Positions 54,678 through 63,904 of a stretch of DNA of 64,000 nucleotides are shown here, piece by piece. Under the pieces are notes generated by a model. It did no database searches and was not told the origin of the DNA. It was given only the letters and a program-made list of their open reading frames with translations. The DNA is from Pararhizobium mangrovi (GTDB taxonomy: Bacteria; Pseudomonadota; Alphaproteobacteria; Rhizobiales; Rhizobiaceae). The translations under genes and the position numbers were made by a program. Each line of letters opens with the position of its first letter. Position 1 is the first letter of the stretch. The stretch lies in contig NZ_VHLH01000006.1 of NCBI RefSeq assembly GCF_006516965.1, positions 99,860 to 163,859 on the forward strand, given 5' to 3'.

Positions 54678-56180
54678 ATGAAGAGCAAGATCTGGCCCGA
54701 ACTCGATTACCTGAACTGGCGCGAGACCTGTGCCGCGCTCCATCTCTATCTGCAGATCGCCGGCAAGTATCGGCTCGCGCACACGCCATGGGTCAACCAT
54801 TCCTGGCACGCGACCTTCTACGTCACATCGCGCGGGTGGAGTTCTTCCCTCGTTCCGGACGGCCCGGGGATCGAGATCCTTTTCGACCTCATCGATCATC
54901 GTGTCGTCGGCCAGACGGCGGATGGGCGCTCGGCCGATTTCGCGCTGGAGCCGATGACGGTCGCCGACTTTCACGCACAGTTCGTGGAAATGGTGAAGAA
55001 CCTCGGCGGGACACTGGACTTCGACGGCAGCCCGAACGAAATTCGTGATCCGGTTCCGTTCACCGAAGACGATCGTGATCGCCCCTACGACGCCGAGGCC
55101 GTGACCCGCTTCTTCCGTGCGACGGTCGCCGTCGATCGCGTCTTCAAAGCGTTCCGGACATCCTATGTCGGCAAGGCGAGCCCGGTGCACCTGTTCTGGG
55201 GCTCGTTCGACCTGGCCGTCACGCGCTTTTCCGGCCGCGCCGCTCCACTCCATCCGGGCGGCGTCCCGGCGCTGCCGGACGACGTGGCGCAGGAAGCCTA
55301 CGACCGCGAAGTCTCGTCGGCCGGCTTCTGGCCGGGCGGCGGCGGTCTCGACTACCCCGCGTTCTATTCCTACGCCTACCCGACGCCGAGCGCCTTCCGG
55401 TCGGCAAGCGTCGAACCCGACGACGCCTTCTGGAGCACCGAGCTTTCGGAATTCGTCCTGCCCTACGAAGTGGTACGCGCCGCACCCGATCCCGACGCAG
55501 CCCTCATGGCCTTTCTTTCGAGCACCTACGAGGCGGCGGCCGATCTTGGCGGTTGGGACCGGGAGAACCTCGAATGCGGGATCGGCCGTCCACGGGTCGT
55601 GCGGCCCGTTCGCGGGATCGAGAACGGGAACGCCGGCACCGCGAAGCCGATGCCGACGGAACCGGTCCGGCGCGAGGACGGACCGTCGAAAGGGCGATAC
55701 CTGCTCGAAATCGACGGGCATCTCGCCGAGATGACCTACAGCCATGCCGGCGTCACGCTTCTCATCATCGACCATACGGAAGTACCCGGCGCCCTGCGTG
55801 GCCGGCGGATCGGCGAGCGGCTGGTGTCCCAGGCGGTCGTCGACGCACGCGAAAACGGCATGGCGATCCTGCCGCTCTGTCCCTTCGCGAAAGCCCAGTT
55901 CGAACGCCATCCCGAATGGCACGACGTCCTGCACGAGGATCTCCGGATGAGTGCCTCGAACGAGAAAGACAGCGTTTGGTTGGAAAAATGGCTCGATGCC
56001 GTTCGTGACGGCGACGCGACCATGAGCCAACGTGCACGTTCGGCGATCGAAAGGCACGGTGGCCTCGAATGTGCAACGGCGGCGGCGCGCTGCCGAGGTT
56101 TGCACCTCGTGGAACTGACCGACGACAAGGGAAACGTGCTCGTTGCGGCGAGCCGCCACGCATTCAGATCGCTGTGCTGA
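54678..56180 (+). CDS. DUF5996 protein fused to a GNAT-type N-acetyltransferase
   Basis: A 500-residue cytoplasmic protein with three parts. Residues 1-305 match DUF5996 (WPELDYLNWRETCAALHLY near the start, HLFWGSFDLAVTRFSGR, and GFWPGGGGLDYPAFYSYAYP). Residues 345-425 match the small GNAT family like YidJ/COG2388 (HTEVPGALRGRRIGERLV is the acetyl-CoA loop; ILPLCPFAKAQFERHPEW). The last 70 residues are not recognised (WLEKWLDAVRDGD, then GLHLVELTDDKG). The frame is continuous. DUF5996 has no known activity; the GNAT part should bind acetyl-CoA. The gene is probably real, and its joint function unknown. Confidence 0.8.
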   Translation: MKSKIWPELDYLNWRETCAALHLYLQIAGKYRLAHTPWVNHSWHATFYVTSRGWSSSLVPDGPGIEILFDLIDHRVVGQTADGRSADFALEPMTVADFHAQFVEMVKNLGGTLDFDGSPNEIRDPVPFTEDDRDRPYDAEAVTRFFRATVAVDRVFKAFRTSYVGKASPVHLFWGSFDLAVTRFSGRAAPLHPGGVPALPDDVAQEAYDREVSSAGFWPGGGGLDYPAFYSYAYPTPSAFRSASVEPDDAFWSTELSEFVLPYEVVRAAPDPDAALMAFLSSTYEAAADLGGWDRENLECGIGRPRVVRPVRGIENGNAGTAKPMPTEPVRREDGPSKGRYLLEIDGHLAEMTYSHAGVTLLIIDHTEVPGALRGRRIGERLVSQAVVDARENGMAILPLCPFAKAQFERHPEWHDVLHEDLRMSASNEKDSVWLEKWLDAVRDGDATMSQRARSAIERHGGLECATAAARCRGLHLVELTDDKGNVLVAASRHAFRSLC

Positions 56181-56369
56181 TGTTTGGGCGATGCTTCGAC
56201 GTGTTTTCCGTCGGCCTCGAACAGGCTCACAACACGAACGATGTGCAACCGGGACGGTAGAAAGCCCACCGCTCGTGTCCGCTTCCTCGAATTCCTCCAC
56301 AATGTGGATCGGAAGTTTCGACACCGCAGCCGCCGATTGATTTCATTCAGGCGTCCGCGAGCCCGCACC

Positions 56370-57530
56370 CTACACATCGAACGTGCCGGCGCGTATGCAC
56401 TCGTCGCGCTCGGCGAGTTCGGTCTCGTCGGCGGGGAACATCATGGCCATGCCCTGGGTGATCGCCTTCTCCTGAACGTCGCGGACGAAGGCGCGGAGGC
56501 CTTCGTGGTAGTCCCGGAAAGCCGCGACATGATCGTTTCTATGGCGGCCCAAGGCATCGGCCAATCGTGCCGCGCCGATCAGCGCCATTGAGCCGCCCAT
56601 GCCGGCGAGCGGCGAAAGGCAGTAGCCGGCATCGCCGACCAGCGCGATGCGCCCTTTCGACCAGTCGGGCATGCGGATCTGGTTCAGTTCGTCGAAATAG
56701 AAGTCGTCGTCGGCATCCAGATGCGCGAGGATGGCCGGCACCTTCCAGCCGATCCCGGCGAAATGGTCGTGGATCATGGCGCGTTGGGCAGCACGGTCGC
56801 GATGGTCGTAGTCGATCGCCCGGTCGCTTCGAAAGGCGAGCGCGATGTCGGTCCGGTCTTCATAGCCGTTCAGGAGCGCCGTGCGGCCCGGTAGGCTGAA
56901 GATTTCGGTGACGTTCGCCGGCAGCAGCCCGGTTTCGGCGACGACCTTGATGAAGAAATAGCCGCCCATGAAGCGCGAGGACATTTCCGCCTCGGCGAAA
57001 GCCAGACGACGGGTCTTCGAGCGGTTGCCGTCGCATCCGATGACGAGCGTGTAGTCCGCCTTCGAGCCGTCGTCGAACGTCACGCTCACCCCGTCGGCGC
57101 CATCGTCCAGCCCGACGATCGAACGTCCGAAGATGATTTCGATTTCGTCGGCGACGGCGGCGAACAGGATCGCCGACAGGTCGTCGCGATGGATCTCGTA
57201 TTGCTCGCCCTGCGCCGGCGGCTGTGCGGGGAGCTCGCCGGCCGTCGTGTCGTCGGCGTTCTTGAACGCGACGCTACGCGGTGGCAGCGCCCTGGCACGG
57301 ACCGCGTCGAGCATGCCCATTCGGGCAAGCACGTCGATCGTCTCGCCTTCGATGTCGACCGGCGTGCCGCCCCGTCGAAGCGCGTTCGCGATCTCGACGA
57401 CCGTCACCCGGTATCCGAGCCGGTTCATCCACCAGGCCGTCGCGAGACCAGCGAAACCGGCGCCGCTGATCAGGACCGAGGGGCCGTGCGGAGGCGCGGC
57501 GTGCGTGGCAAGGGAGGATCGTGCGGCCAT
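56370..57530 (-). CDS. FAD-dependent monooxygenase (PHBH/TetX-like)
   Basis: A 386-residue flavoprotein hydroxylase of group A. The FAD site is LISGAGFAGLATAWWM (about 19-34) with TVVEIANALRRGG; the second FAD motif is VGDAGYCLSPLAGMGGSMAL. Single-domain aromatic hydroxylases and TetX-type tetracycline-modifying enzymes share this layout; the substrate cannot be told. I chose ATG 57528-57530; starting further upstream would put a perfect palindromic operator inside the coding sequence. Convergent with the DUF5996-GNAT gene. Confidence 0.85.
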   Translation of the reverse strand: MAARSSLATHAAPPHGPSVLISGAGFAGLATAWWMNRLGYRVTVVEIANALRRGGTPVDIEGETIDVLARMGMLDAVRARALPPRSVAFKNADDTTAGELPAQPPAQGEQYEIHRDDLSAILFAAVADEIEIIFGRSIVGLDDGADGVSVTFDDGSKADYTLVIGCDGNRSKTRRLAFAEAEMSSRFMGGYFFIKVVAETGLLPANVTEIFSLPGRTALLNGYEDRTDIALAFRSDRAIDYDHRDRAAQRAMIHDHFAGIGWKVPAILAHLDADDDFYFDELNQIRMPDWSKGRIALVGDAGYCLSPLAGMGGSMALIGAARLADALGRHRNDHVAAFRDYHEGLRAFVRDVQEKAITQGMAMMFPADETELAERDECIRAGTFDV

Positions 57531-57574
57531 GAGAACTATCGAACCGAAAGTCTGATCGGATGGTGAGGGCTGCT

Positions 57575-57595
57575 TGATGACGAAACGTGTCATCA
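57575..57595. promoter_or_regulatory. Palindromic operator 1 upstream of the FAD monooxygenase
   Basis: TGATGAC-N7-GTCATCA is a perfect 7-7-7 inverted repeat, 45 bases upstream of the monooxygenase start. The size is right for a TetR or MarR dimer. No regulator gene is found beside it. Confidence 0.6.
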
Positions 57596-57601
57596 TGACG
57601 T

Positions 57602-57620
57602 CGGCCAAGCGAATTGGCCG
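57602..57620. promoter_or_regulatory. Palindromic operator 2 upstream of the FAD monooxygenase
   Basis: CGGCCAA-GCGAA-TTGGCCG is a perfect 7-5-7 inverted repeat, 6 bases beyond operator 1 and of different sequence. The pair suggests two regulators, or one regulator of this gene and one of a lost divergent gene. Confidence 0.6.
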
Positions 57621-58399
57621 AACGAGAAGTCTCGATTGCCCGGAGAGAAAGAATGAGGTTCAGGCTCCCGGGAGGGACTCTGGCGTTCTCTCCGCAGCGT
57701 GTGTGGCTCTCGCCGACGTTACCGTTCCGGACTCGCCGCTTCGATCGAAGACGACTTTGGTGCCTTTCGCGGGGGACCCGCTGGTCGCGCGGGCAGCGGC
57801 ACTGAAACTGCCCTCCGGATCCACGATCGCCGAAAGGCCGATCGACCGGGGTCCCGCGACACCCTACTCCGGCATGACCCCGTTGCAGGACGCTCCACAG
57901 ATGACGGGCACGTCACCGAACCGATCTTCGACGATCCGAAGCACGTCGTCCGCCGACCGGTCGCGGTCATGGGACAGAGAGATGAAGCAGGGGTGACATT
58001 CGTCCCGGTCGGTTGCTCACGGAACGAAGCCGTTGCGTCGCTGCCCGAGGCGGTGACCGCAGAAATAGAGATCGTACTACAAAGCCCTACTCATAAATTA
58101 TCGACCGCCGCCGCTTAATCAGAACCCCTTTATCGTGCTGATCTTACCGTTCAGTTCTCGGTTTTATCTTCTTCAAAACCGACGGCTGCAAGCCGATCAA
58201 AACAGCGTGATAATCGAACGGGTCGGCGATCGACCCTGCGAAGAAATTTTATGCCGAATAAAATACTGCGTGAGCAAAACGTGTTCTTGTCATGTTCGTA
58301 AACGTTCCAGGCGGTCGAAGAAATATAAAAGACAAAACCGAGGAACGGAAAATGTTCGCTGGGTCTTCCTGCAGCATACCCGAAAAAGGAAAACCCCAA
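57621..58399. other. 779-base stretch without a convincing gene
   Basis: Several overlapping open frames exist but none has recognisable domains, a ribosome site and coding-like composition together. The part to about 58120 looks like decayed coding DNA; the rest (58120-58399) is AT-richer than its surroundings and should hold the catalase promoter. A regulator gene that once used the palindromes at 57575-57620 may have been here; this is inference. Confidence 0.4.
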
Positions 58400-59224
58400 A
58401 TGTTCCACCATTCCGCGAATCTCCAATACGCAGTCCGCGTCGATACGCCGGATCCGCAGTTCGCCAAACTTCTTCAGCAGGCCATCGGCGGCGTCGAAGG
58501 CGAAATCCGCGTCGCCATGCAATATTTCTTCCAGGCAATGGGTGCGCGCGGGGACGACAAGTACCGCGACCTCCTCATGGCCACGGCGACGGAAGAACTC
58601 TCGCACATCGAGTTTCTCGGCCACGCCGTCGCGCTCAACCTCGAGGGCGCGCCCGTGACCGTCCAGGAAGACGCCGCGAAGGATCCGCTCGTCAATGCGA
58701 TCCTTGGCGGCATGAACCCTCGGCACCTGCTCTCTTCGGGGCTTGCCGCCATGCCGGTCAACGCCAACGGCGTGCCGTTCGACATGAGCCACGTCTACGC
58801 CACCGGCAACATTGCCGCGGACATGATGGCCAACGCCATGGCGGAGGGAAGCGGCCGTGTGCTTGCAGCACGTCTTTACAACGCCACGGACGACAAGGGC
58901 ATGAAGGACATGCTTTCCTTCCTGATCGCGCGTGACACCATGCATCAGCAGCAATGGATGGCGGTGATCGAGGAACTCGGCGGCCTGGAAGCGATGATGC
59001 CGATCCCGAACTCGGTTCCCGAAAGCCATGAGGCCACGGAACATTCCTATTATTTCCTGAATACGCTTTTGGATCAGGACGCTCCCGAAGGCCGGTGGAC
59101 ATCAGGCCCCTCGATGGACGGGAAAGCGGAATTTTCGGTCAAGCAGAAGCCGGAGCCGGAAGGACAGAAGCCCTCGCTCGGCCGCGCGAAGCCGAATTCC
59201 GGAGCGCAGAAGGAACAGATGTAG
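58400..59224 (+). CDS. Manganese catalase
   Basis: A 274-residue dimanganese catalase that breaks down hydrogen peroxide. Glu/His ligands are in GGVEGEIRVAMQYFF, ATEELSHIEFLGHAV and MHQQQWMAVIEEL. The ATG at 58400 (MFHHSANLQYAVRVD) has AAAGGA upstream; frames starting earlier lack support. The C-terminal 40 residues are polar and repetitive in proline, lysine and glutamine. It is a non-haem alternative to KatG/KatE. It is flanked by an AT-rich leader and its own terminator, so it is probably monocistronic and stress-induced. Confidence 0.93.
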   Translation: MFHHSANLQYAVRVDTPDPQFAKLLQQAIGGVEGEIRVAMQYFFQAMGARGDDKYRDLLMATATEELSHIEFLGHAVALNLEGAPVTVQEDAAKDPLVNAILGGMNPRHLLSSGLAAMPVNANGVPFDMSHVYATGNIAADMMANAMAEGSGRVLAARLYNATDDKGMKDMLSFLIARDTMHQQQWMAVIEELGGLEAMMPIPNSVPESHEATEHSYYFLNTLLDQDAPEGRWTSGPSMDGKAEFSVKQKPEPEGQKPSLGRAKPNSGAQKEQM

Positions 59225-59254
59225 CGCTCTGTATACGGCAGATTAGAAAAGTGG

Positions 59255-59288
59255 AGGCTTGCCCGGTTCTTCCGGACGAGCCTTTTTT
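59255..59288 (+). terminator. Rho-independent terminator after the Mn catalase
   Basis: AGGCTTGCCCGG and CCGGACGAGCCT pair imperfectly across a TTCTT loop, followed by six T. It lies 30 bases after the catalase stop. Confidence 0.85.
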
Positions 59289-59485
59289 GCGGTGGACTAC
59301 CTAGCGACGTGATCGAGACCGGTCTTCGTAAACATACGAACGCTGCCGTTCACCCTTTTGGTCCTAAGCTTCGCTGAAACCATGCGACTTCCGATCGCAT
59401 TGTTCGATCATCGGCATGCGGGTATCGCGTGCGTGCAAGCGTCGCGGTTCGTCCGTAACTGCGGCTTTCGGTCGGGAGGAATTTC

Positions 59486-60802
59486 ATGGCTCGCTTCGGC
59501 CGTATCATTGTTGGCCTGGTAGCGATCGTCATCGTTGTCGGCATCGGTTTCTGGGCGTGGGCGAGCGAGCCGGCGATCGATCCCGTGTCGCGGCCGGCGG
59601 CCGGCCAGTTTTCCAAGGCCAGCATTGCGAAGGGGGCCGAACTCGCGGCGCTCGGCAATTGCCAGGCGTGCCATACCAGACCGAACGGCAAGGCCTATGC
59701 CGGCGGCTACCCGGTGGAAACGCCGTTCGGCACGATCTACGGCTCGAACATCACGCCCGATCCGGACACCGGCATCGGCAAGTGGTCGGAGGCGGCCTTC
59801 CGCCGTTCGATGCACGAGGGTCTGCGCCGCGATGGCGGCCACCTCTATCCGGCGTTCCCCTATACGCACTTCACGAAGGTCAGCGACGCGGACATCAAGG
59901 ACATCTACGCGTTCCTGATGACGCGGCCGGCGGTCCACAACACGGTGCCCTCCCCGGACCTGCCCTTCCCGCTCGACATCCGAATGGTCATGGCCGGCTG
60001 GAACCTGCTGTTCTTCCACGAGGGCCGCTACCAGCCGGACGGCAGCCAGAACGCGGCATGGAACCATGGCGCCTACATCGCGGAAGGGCTCGGCCACTGC
60101 GCCGCCTGCCACGTGCCGATGAACATGTTCGGTGCGGAGAAGACGGACAAGGGCTATGCCGGCGGCAACGCGGCTGGATGGCACGCACCGGCGCTCGACA
60201 AGTCCTCGCCCTCGCCTGTCGGCTGGACGAAGGACGAACTTGCGGGCTATCTTCGCGGTGACATGACGCCCCATCACGGCGTCGCGGCCGGCCCCATGGC
60301 CGACGTGACGAAGGTGCTCGCCGAAGTGCCGCACGCCGATGTCGAGGCGCTATCGACCTATATTCTCTCCAAGGGCGCGACGAAGCCGGCCGACGCCCGC
60401 AAGGCGGCGATCGCCGATGCCGGCAAGAAGAGCTTTCAGGTGACCACGGCGCAGAAGGCGAACTTCAAGGGTAGCGCCAAGGATGGCGAGGCGATCTTCG
60501 CCGGCGCTTGCGCCTCGTGCCATTTCGACGGCGGGTCGCAGCCCTTCTACCGCCCCGTCGACCTTTCGCTGAGCAGCGCCGTCAACGCGCCGAACGCCAC
60601 GAACCTCGTGCAAATTATCACGCACGGCGTAAAGCCGGCCGCGGGCGGAAGCGGCCCGATCATGCCGGGCTTCGGCGACGTGCTGACCGACGACCAGACG
60701 GCGAGCCTCGTCGGCTACGTCCGCAAGCACTTTACCGGCAAGCCGGCATGGGACCATGTCGACAAGGCCATATCGACGAGCAAGGAAACCGCCGGACAAT
60801 GA
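59486..60802 (+). CDS. Tri-haem cytochrome c subunit of a membrane-bound dehydrogenase
   Basis: A 438-residue cytochrome with one N-terminal membrane anchor (about 5-27) and three CXXCH haem sites: CQACH (59-63), CAACH (about 205) and CASCH (about 347). It belongs to the family serving gluconate, alcohol and isoquinoline/aldehyde oxidoreductases. It probably receives electrons from the molybdenum enzyme encoded just downstream and passes them to the respiratory chain. GGAGGAA precedes the ATG; the stop overlaps the next start (ATGA). Confidence 0.92.
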   Translation: MARFGRIIVGLVAIVIVVGIGFWAWASEPAIDPVSRPAAGQFSKASIAKGAELAALGNCQACHTRPNGKAYAGGYPVETPFGTIYGSNITPDPDTGIGKWSEAAFRRSMHEGLRRDGGHLYPAFPYTHFTKVSDADIKDIYAFLMTRPAVHNTVPSPDLPFPLDIRMVMAGWNLLFFHEGRYQPDGSQNAAWNHGAYIAEGLGHCAACHVPMNMFGAEKTDKGYAGGNAAGWHAPALDKSSPSPVGWTKDELAGYLRGDMTPHHGVAAGPMADVTKVLAEVPHADVEALSTYILSKGATKPADARKAAIADAGKKSFQVTTAQKANFKGSAKDGEAIFAGACASCHFDGGSQPFYRPVDLSLSSAVNAPNATNLVQIITHGVKPAAGGSGPIMPGFGDVLTDDQTASLVGYVRKHFTGKPAWDHVDKAISTSKETAGQ

Positions 60803-61263
60803 TCACCCTCACGGTCAACGGCAAGACGCACCAGGCCGAAAGCGATCCCACGACGCCGCTGCTCTACGTCCTGCGCGACGAGATGAAGCTGAACGGCGCC
60901 AAATACGGCTGCGGCCTCGGACAATGCGGCTCCTGCACGGTGCTGCTCGAGGACAAGCCCGTGTTCTCCTGCCAGATCCCGATTTCGGTGCTGGAAGGCC
61001 GCAAGGTCACCACCCTCGAAGGGCTCGGCACGATCGACGAGCCGGGTCGCGTCCAGAAGGCGTTCATCGACGAACAGGCCGCGCAGTGCGGCTACTGCAT
61101 CGCCGGGATGATCATGCGTTCGGAGGGGCTCCTTCGCCGGAACGCATTTCCGAGCGATGCCGAGATCCGGGACTGGATGCAACCGAACCTGTGCCGCTGC
61201 GGAACGCACAGCCGAATCCTGAAGGCCGTTCGCCGCGCGGCCAATGCGGAGTCGGGCGCATGA
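60799..61263 (+). CDS. [2Fe-2S] subunit of a molybdenum hydroxylase (IorA/isoquinoline 1-oxidoreductase type)
   Basis: A 154-residue small subunit with two [2Fe-2S] clusters: a plant-type site CGLGQCGSC plus C in VFSCQIP, and the helical site CGYC ... CRCGTH. It transfers electrons from the molybdopterin subunit to the cytochrome. Both ends overlap neighbours by ATGA, giving one coupled three-gene operon. Confidence 0.93.
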   Translation: MITLTVNGKTHQAESDPTTPLLYVLRDEMKLNGAKYGCGLGQCGSCTVLLEDKPVFSCQIPISVLEGRKVTTLEGLGTIDEPGRVQKAFIDEQAAQCGYCIAGMIMRSEGLLRRNAFPSDAEIRDWMQPNLCRCGTHSRILKAVRRAANAESGA

Positions 61264-63524
61264 CCATCCGGGGCGATCGAGGGTTCAGCCGTCGCAGTTT
61301 CCTGAAGGGCAGCGGGCTCGTCGTCAGCTTCGCGCTGCTTCCAGGCGTCGCCTTCGCGCAGGACAAGACCGACGGGCCGAAGGGTCCGCCCTTCGGCGAC
61401 ATGAAGTCGACGCCCTATCTCGATTCGTGGATCGGCATCGACGAGAGCGGCAAGGTCACGATCTTCAGCGGCAAGGCCGAGCTCGGCCAGGGCATTATGA
61501 CCGCGCTCATGCAGTGCGCGGCCGAACAGCTCGCGGTGACGCCGGATCAGGTCCGCATGGAGATGGCTTCGACGGCATCGACGCCGGACGAGGGCTATAC
61601 CGCTGGCAGCAATTCCATGGCCGGCAGCGGAACGGCCATCCTCAACGCCGCGGCACAGATGCGCACGATCCTGATCGGCTGGGCGGCCGACGATCTCGGC
61701 GTCGACAAGACAACGCTCCATGCCGAGAACGGCGTGGTCAAGGGCGACGGCGGGAAGAGCCGGGCCTATGGCGACATCGTCAAGGGCCGGTCGCTGCATG
61801 TCGAAGCCGATGGGACCAGCGACCTGATTCCGCCGGATCGATACAAGGTCATGGGCAAGAACCATCCCCGGCTCGATATACCGGCCAAGCTCACGGGCGC
61901 GCCGATCTACGTCCAGGACATGCGGCCCGACGGCATGCTGCATGCCCGCGTGGTGCGCCCGCCGAGCTACACATCGACGCTACAAAGCGTCGACACGGCC
62001 GCGGTCTCCAAGATGCCGGGCGTCGTGAAGGTCGTGCACGAAGGCGATTATCTGGCGGTGGTCGCCAAGGGCGAATACCAGGCGATCGTCGCGCTGCGCG
62101 CGCTTCAGGAAGCGGCGAAGTGGCAGACGCCGAAGGCCCTGCCCAAGGAAAGCACCATCTACGACATGCTGAAGTCGATGAAGACGGACGATTCCGTCAT
62201 CGACAAGCGTGGCGACGGCACGCTTCCGGAAGGCCGCCCGGTCGTCAGCGCGACCTATCGCCGGCCCTACATGATGCACGGCGCGATCGGCCCGTCCTGC
62301 GCGGTGGCCGAGTTCACGAACGGCAAGCTTACCGTCTGGACGCATTCGCAGGGTGTCTTCCCGCTCAGAAAGACGCTCGCCGACATGCTGTCGATGCCCC
62401 TCGACGCGATCGACTGCATCCAGGTCGAAGGTTCCGGCTGCTACGGCCACAACGGCGCCGACGACGTCGCCGCCGATGCCGCGATCATCGCCAGGGCCAT
62501 GCCGGACAAGCCGATCCGCGTCCAGTGGATGCGCGAGGACGAGCATGGCTGGGAGCCCTACGGTTCGCCGATGATCGCCGAGGCGAAGGGCACCCTCGAC
62601 GACGACGGCCGTATCAGCGGCTGGAACTACGAGCTGTGGAGCATGACCTTCAGCACGCGACCCGGCGGGTCGGCGAACAACCTGATGCCGGCCTGGTACC
62701 TGCCGAAGAAGTTCGGTCCGCCGAAGGGTGGACAGATCCCGCTGCCCGGCGGCGGCGGAGACCGCAACGCGATCCCGACCTACGATCTCGCCAACACCCA
62801 CGTCCTCTATCACTATATCGACGGCCCGATGCCCATTCGCATCTCGGCGCTGCGCTCGCTCGGTGGCTATCTCAACACCTTCGCGGTCGAGAGCTTCATG
62901 GACGAGATGGCGCTCGCGGCGAAGACCGATCCCGTCGCCTTCCGCCTCAAGCACGTGAAGGACCCCCGTGCGCGCGACGTCATCGAGATGGCGGCCGGGA
63001 AGTTCGGCTGGAAGAAGGCCGAGAAGCTGCCGCCCTATCGCGGGCGCGGTTTCGCCTATGTGCGCTACGAAACGGTGAAGGCTTACTGCGCGCTCGCCGT
63101 CGAGATCGAGGTCGATCCCGTCAGCGGCCAGATCCGGGTCCGACGCGCCGTCGCCGCGATCGACAGCGGCAACGCGGTCAATCCGAACGGCATCCAGAAC
63201 CAGATCGAAGGCTGCATCATCCAGGCGACGAGCTGGTCGCTGCACGAACGCGTCGCGTTCACCGAGACCGAGATCATGAGCCGCGACTGGAGCAGCTATC
63301 CGATCCTGCGCTTCGACGGCGTGCCGGACAGCGTCGAGGTGCACGTGATCGATCGTCCCGGCGCACCGTTCCTCGGCACCGGCGAAGCCGGTATGGGGCC
63401 GACGCCGGCGGCGATCGCCAACGCGCTCTACGACGCGACCGGCCTGCGCATGCGGGACCTTCCGTTTCACGCGGAAGCGGTTCGAACGGCAATGCTGGGC
63501 CCAGACGCGAAGACGAAGGCCTGA
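61260..63524 (+). CDS. Molybdopterin-binding subunit of an aldehyde/isoquinoline-type oxidoreductase (IorB-like)
   Basis: A 754-residue catalytic subunit of the xanthine dehydrogenase family. A Tat signal (SRRSFLKGSG, residues 10-19) exports it folded to the periplasm. The family's conserved active-site glutamate is in GTGEAGMGPTPAA near the C-terminus; molybdopterin contacts are expected in GKAELGQGIMTAL and EGSGCYGHNGADD. No FAD subunit is present; electrons leave through the [2Fe-2S] subunit and cytochrome. Substrate is an N-heterocycle or aldehyde, not resolvable here. The 380 bases after it contain no gene until the transposase end. Confidence 0.93.
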   Translation: MTIRGDRGFSRRSFLKGSGLVVSFALLPGVAFAQDKTDGPKGPPFGDMKSTPYLDSWIGIDESGKVTIFSGKAELGQGIMTALMQCAAEQLAVTPDQVRMEMASTASTPDEGYTAGSNSMAGSGTAILNAAAQMRTILIGWAADDLGVDKTTLHAENGVVKGDGGKSRAYGDIVKGRSLHVEADGTSDLIPPDRYKVMGKNHPRLDIPAKLTGAPIYVQDMRPDGMLHARVVRPPSYTSTLQSVDTAAVSKMPGVVKVVHEGDYLAVVAKGEYQAIVALRALQEAAKWQTPKALPKESTIYDMLKSMKTDDSVIDKRGDGTLPEGRPVVSATYRRPYMMHGAIGPSCAVAEFTNGKLTVWTHSQGVFPLRKTLADMLSMPLDAIDCIQVEGSGCYGHNGADDVAADAAIIARAMPDKPIRVQWMREDEHGWEPYGSPMIAEAKGTLDDDGRISGWNYELWSMTFSTRPGGSANNLMPAWYLPKKFGPPKGGQIPLPGGGGDRNAIPTYDLANTHVLYHYIDGPMPIRISALRSLGGYLNTFAVESFMDEMALAAKTDPVAFRLKHVKDPRARDVIEMAAGKFGWKKAEKLPPYRGRGFAYVRYETVKAYCALAVEIEVDPVSGQIRVRRAVAAIDSGNAVNPNGIQNQIEGCIIQATSWSLHERVAFTETEIMSRDWSSYPILRFDGVPDSVEVHVIDRPGAPFLGTGEAGMGPTPAAIANALYDATGLRMRDLPFHAEAVRTAMLGPDAKTKA

Positions 63525-63762
63525 CGCGTTGATCGCGAACCTTTCTGTCGGGTTATCGTTTCCGCCTCCGTACGCGTTCTACAAACGATCTCTTACTCGA
63601 TGGAATGAGACAGCCCTGTCGAGATCGCCTCGGGACAGAATGGCCGATATGTCACCTGTCGTGGTGAGAAACGACGTTTCGGTCTCGCATTGATCGACCG
63701 GCATTGTCTGATCGTCTTCATTTGACGCAATTATGCGCTGAAGTCTCCGGATCGAAGACATC

Positions 63763-63792
63763 GAGGGGGCGGCGCCGGAACGCCGCCCCCTC
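63763..63792. terminator. Strong GC hairpin downstream of the molybdenum hydroxylase operon
   Basis: GAGGGGGCGGCG and CGCCGCCCCCTC form a perfect 12-pair stem around CCGGAA, 239 bases after the molybdenum subunit stop. A weak T-rich stretch (TTTCGGTTTTG) follows. It probably ends that operon or protects it from read-through of the adjacent insertion sequence. Confidence 0.6.
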
Positions 63793-63904
63793 CCATTTCG
63801 GTTTTGCGGAACGGGGAACCCGAATAGATCAGGCTCCCCGCACCTTGCTTTTGTTCGAGCACCGTTGACGACGCCGGACTGTTCCAGTCCTGCCGGACGA
63901 TGCG

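Noticed and set aside
57574..57996. A 140-codon + strand frame downstream of the palindromes
   Set aside because: Composition is unlike a protein, no ribosome site, and its start lies inside the operator.
57699..58118. Possible pseudogene of a transcription regulator
   Set aside because: No motif identifies a family, so I list only a decayed stretch.
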